Shown here: piece by piece, positions 61,781-64,000 of the stretch
How positions within the stretch are numbered: position 1 is the first letter of the stretch
Layout of the letters: every line of letters starts with the position of its first letter
From: Nostoc linckia NIES-25
GTDB taxonomy: Bacteria > Cyanobacteriota > Cyanobacteriia > Cyanobacteriales > Nostocaceae
DNA length: 64,000 nt
NCBI RefSeq assembly: GCF_002368035.1
Contig: NZ_AP018223.1
Location: 629,016-693,015, forward strand
Direction: 5' to 3'
Notes under the pieces: generated by a model
Databases searched by the model: none
What the model saw: only the letters and a program-made list of their open reading frames with translations
Told to the model about the DNA's origin: nothing
Made by a program: the position numbers and the translations under genes

Positions 61781-63031
61781 ATGCCAGCAACATCTTTTTA
61801 TGCAGATGCCGCCTACAATACCCAAAAGTCCCGCCAGGTTTTGGACTCGGATCTCACGGTTGACGAAAGCGAGTTATCGGTAGACGATCTACAAGAGTTA
61901 GAAATGGCTTCTGTAGACAATGCTAACTTTGCTGCTAACGCTAACCGCCGCAGTACAGATCTTGTACGTCTATATCTTCAGGAAATTGGTCGGGTTCGCT
62001 TGTTAGGGCGGGATGAAGAGGTTTCAGAAGCTCAAAAAGTTCAGCGCTACTTGCGGATGCGGATAGTGCTTGCTAATGCAGCAAAGCAAGGAGATGAGGT
62101 AATTTCACCTTATCAAAAGTTAATTGAAGTTCAAGAGCGTTTGACTTCAGAACTAGGACATCGACCGTCTTTGGAAAGGTGGGCTACCACTGCTGGTGTC
62201 ATGGTATCGGATCTCAGACCGATTTTGGCAGAGGGTAAACGTCGCTGGGCTGAAATTGCCAAGTTGACAGTAGAAGAATTGGAACAAATCCAGTCCCAAG
62301 GACTCCAGGCAAAAGAACACATGATTAAGGCTAATCTTCGCCTGGTTGTGTCTGTTGCTAAAAAGTATCAAAATCGTGGTTTGGAATTGTTGGATTTAGT
62401 CCAAGAAGGTACTTTAGGTTTAGAAAGGGCTGTAGAAAAATTTGACCCAACTAAGGGTTATCGCTTCAGCACCTATGCTTACTGGTGGATTCGTCAGGGA
62501 ATTACACGGGCGATCGCTACTTCTAGTCGCACAATCCGCCTACCTGTTCATATTACAGAAAAGTTAAACAAAATCAAAAAAGCCCAACGCAAGATTGCTC
62601 AAGAAAAAGGTCGCACCCCGACTCTAGAGGATCTAGCAACTGAGTTAGAAATGACACCTACACAAGTACGTGAGGTTTTGTTGCGGGTTCCTCGCTCCGT
62701 GTCTTTGGAAACCAAGGTAGGAAAGGATAAAGATACTGAGTTAGGAGAATTACTCGAAACTGACAATGTAACTCCAGAAGAGATGTTAATGCGAGAATCT
62801 TTACAAAAAGACTTGCATCATCTTCTGTCAGATTTGACTAGCCGCGAACGCGACGTAATTTTGATGCGATTTGGTTTGGCAGATGGTCATCCTTACTCTT
62901 TAGCAGAAATTGGACGCGCTCTCGATTTGTCACGGGAACGAGTACGACAAATTGAATCCAAGGCTTTGCAAAAGCTACGCCAACCCAAGCGCCGCAACCT
63001 CATCCGCGATTATTTGGAGTCTCTAAGTTAG
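61781..63031 (+). CDS. sigC: group 2 sigma-70 factor, SigC type
   Basis: A 416-residue primary-like sigma factor, the length I recall for Anabaena SigC. N-terminal MPATSFYADAAYNT; region 1.2 DLVRLYLQEIGRVRLL; region 2 IKANLRLVVSVAKKYQNRGL and DLVQEGTLGLERAVEKFDP, then YAYWWIRQGITRAI; region 3 VHITEKLNKIKKAQR; region 4 HTH YSLAEIGRALDLSRERVRQIE. The ATG at 61781 is chosen over a TTG 4 codons earlier (TGGAGCC upstream). Group 2 factors redirect RNA polymerase under nitrogen, light or stress changes. The next gene is Fur, as in Anabaena. Confidence 0.85.
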   Translation: MPATSFYADAAYNTQKSRQVLDSDLTVDESELSVDDLQELEMASVDNANFAANANRRSTDLVRLYLQEIGRVRLLGRDEEVSEAQKVQRYLRMRIVLANAAKQGDEVISPYQKLIEVQERLTSELGHRPSLERWATTAGVMVSDLRPILAEGKRRWAEIAKLTVEELEQIQSQGLQAKEHMIKANLRLVVSVAKKYQNRGLELLDLVQEGTLGLERAVEKFDPTKGYRFSTYAYWWIRQGITRAIATSSRTIRLPVHITEKLNKIKKAQRKIAQEKGRTPTLEDLATELEMTPTQVREVLLRVPRSVSLETKVGKDKDTELGELLETDNVTPEEMLMRESLQKDLHHLLSDLTSRERDVILMRFGLADGHPYSLAEIGRALDLSRERVRQIESKALQKLRQPKRRNLIRDYLESLS

Positions 63032-63144
63032 TCAATGGTCATTTGTCATTAGTCCTCTTTTACAAAGTCTGAGCGCGGCTTGCCGACGTTCAGACTTTGT
63101 GTCTTGTCATGTGACTAGCAATAAAAGACTGTATGCAATACAGA

Positions 63145-63324
63145 TGCTTCAGTGGATTTTTAACTCGGAATTGGATTTGGAAAAAAGGTTAAAGGGCAAT
63201 ACTACTCGCTTTGTGCATTTTTAACTCAGAATTTGGTTTGGGGAAAAGGTTAAAGGGTAAAGGTTAAAGGTTTTTTCTTTCCCTTTTCCCCTTACCCTTT
63301 TCCCCAATACCCGACAAGTATTGA
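63145..63324. repeat. two copies of a ~110-bp repeat between sigC and furA
   Basis: GCTTCAGTGGATTTTTAACT at 63145 starts a partial copy (to about 63200). GCATTTTTAACTCAGAATTT at 63214 starts a full copy with GGTTAAAGGGTAAAGGTTAA, TTTTTTCTTTCCC and ACCCGACAAGTATTG. A third copy is at 63452. Confidence 0.85.
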
Positions 63325-63451
63325 GACTGCATGTCGATCGCCAGACACAAAACTTATTACAAGCTTATGGCTAATTATTTGCATCTAAGCTTACAGCAGT
63401 TTCCCCAGACCTTTGCTCAAAATATCTTGAAGGTGAGGAACCAATACTGCT

Positions 63452-63569
63452 GCTTCAGTGGATTTTTAACTCGGAATTGGATTTGGGGAAAAGGTTAAAG
63501 GGTAAAGGTTAAAGGTTTTTTCTTTCCCTTTCCCCTTCCCCTTTTCCCCAAAACCCGACAAGTATTGGG
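63452..63569. repeat. third copy of the sigC-furA repeat
   Basis: GCTTCAGTGGATTTTTAACT to ACCCGACAAGTATTGG, nearly identical to 63145-63322. It contains the purine/pyrimidine pair GGGGAAAAGG../..CCTTTTCCCC able to form a long stem. The last ~150 bp before furA (63570-63720) are AT-rich and repeat-free. Confidence 0.85.
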
Positions 63570-63720
63570 TGGGGATCGATTGTTAGCTGATTATTCATCA
63601 ATATTTGATGAATTTTTCTTGAGCCTTTAGTAAAGATTCTCAATAAGCAATGATTGTTGCAAATTGCTCCCAAGATTTGTTATATTCTCAACTAACAAGC
63701 TTTGTTGAGAAATATTAGCT

Positions 63721-64000
63721 ATGACTGCCTACACCACTACTTCACTCAAAGCAGAACTGAACGAACGGGGCTGGCGTTTAACTCCCCAGCGCGAAACAAT
63801 TTTACACATTTTTCAAGAACTTCCGCAAGGTGAACATCTGAGTGCGGAAGATCTTTATCATCGGTTAGAAACTGATGGCGAAGGGATCAGTCTGTCAACT
63901 ATTTATCGGACTTTGAAGTTGATGGCGCGAATGGGGATTCTACGGGAACTAGAACTAGGTGAGGGACATAAGCATTATGAACTCAACCAGCCCTATCCAC
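63721..64000 (+). CDS. furA: Fur family regulator, N-terminal part (window edge)
   Basis: The first 93 codons of a ferric-uptake-type repressor, cut by the window end. The winged-helix domain is intact: LNERGWRLTPQRETILHIFQ, HLSAEDLYHRLETDGEGISLSTIYRTLKLMARMGI, LRELELGEGHKHYEL. The His-rich metal site and C-terminal CxxC motifs would follow downstream. Position after sigC matches Anabaena furA, the iron master regulator, rather than furB or furC; this rests on remembered synteny. In iron-replete cells it would repress iron uptake genes. Confidence 0.85.
   Translation, partial: MTAYTTTSLKAELNERGWRLTPQRETILHIFQELPQGEHLSAEDLYHRLETDGEGISLSTIYRTLKLMARMGILRELELGEGHKHYELNQPYP

Noticed and set aside
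63570..63720. Fur box in the furA promoter
   Set aside because: AT-rich sequence with ATTCTCAATAAGCAATGATT gives only weak similarity to a Fur site; not called.

Overview
The window comes from a filamentous, probably heterocyst-forming cyanobacterium (Nostocales). The evidence is dense HIP1-type GCGATCGC octamers, heptanucleotide tandem repeats, a DevBCA-type exporter set, a group 2 sigma factor of SigC length directly upstream of a Fur gene (the order remembered for Anabaena PCC 7120 sigC/furA), large STAND-WD40 proteins, and many small inverted-repeat elements in gene gaps. No whole-sequence computation was possible; every statement rests on reading the bases and translated frames.

Layout. 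0-16.7 kb: mixed single genes (ATP-grasp ligase, hybrid histidine kinase, TnpB remnant, YdcF-like protein, DUF2795, SAM hydrolase family, DUF1206 membrane protein, SDR, glycosyltransferase, a two-gene membrane/Hsp70-like unit, cupin, small HTH protein, thioredoxin). 16.8-33.8 kb: an accessory island with DUF1822 and a sigma-70 factor, three small exported proteins, a translationally coupled ATP-grasp pair whose second member is fused to a 2-oxoglutarate/Fe(II) oxygenase-like domain, a caspase-nSTAND-TM-WD40 protein and an HTH-NB-ARC-WD40 protein. 34.3-53.1 kb: an almost uninterrupted minus-strand block with hemL, a SOUL protein, devBCA, and then hemF, an alpha/beta hydrolase, hemB, hemC, hemE, a Rieske oxygenase, hemA, an FAD-linked oxidase, an ATC-hydrolase-like protein and a second hemF. 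53.7-59.2 kb: transposase remnants, MITE-like repeats, a ribbon-helix-helix regulator coupled to a heme-oxygenase-like diiron protein, small proteins and tRNA-Pro(CGG). 59.3-64 kb: lipA, gpsA, sigC and the 5' part of furA.

How the genes may work together. The 40-53 kb block carries most steps from glutamyl-tRNA to protoporphyrinogen, missing hemL (present 4 kb further on), hemD and the last oxidation steps. Three tailoring-type enzymes (Rieske oxygenase, covalent-flavin-type oxidase, ATC-hydrolase-like) lie among them. Cyanobacteria usually scatter hem genes, so a dedicated tetrapyrrole natural-product or special-condition cluster is a real possibility; from memory it resembles the tolyporphin clusters of filamentous cyanobacteria. 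The 20.5-23.5 kb unit looks like a peptide- or metabolite-modifying system: an exported candidate substrate, a hairpin, a degenerate ATP-grasp partner and an ATP-grasp/oxygenase fusion. The two STAND-WD40 proteins fit the signalling and programmed-death or immunity arsenal of multicellular cyanobacteria.

The gene gaps are rich in repeats: a 21-bp x 9 tandem array present in two opposite orientations, several MITE-like families (one nested in another with a 5-bp target duplication), and purine/pyrimidine low-complexity runs, two of which have entered the caspase-STAND gene in frame.
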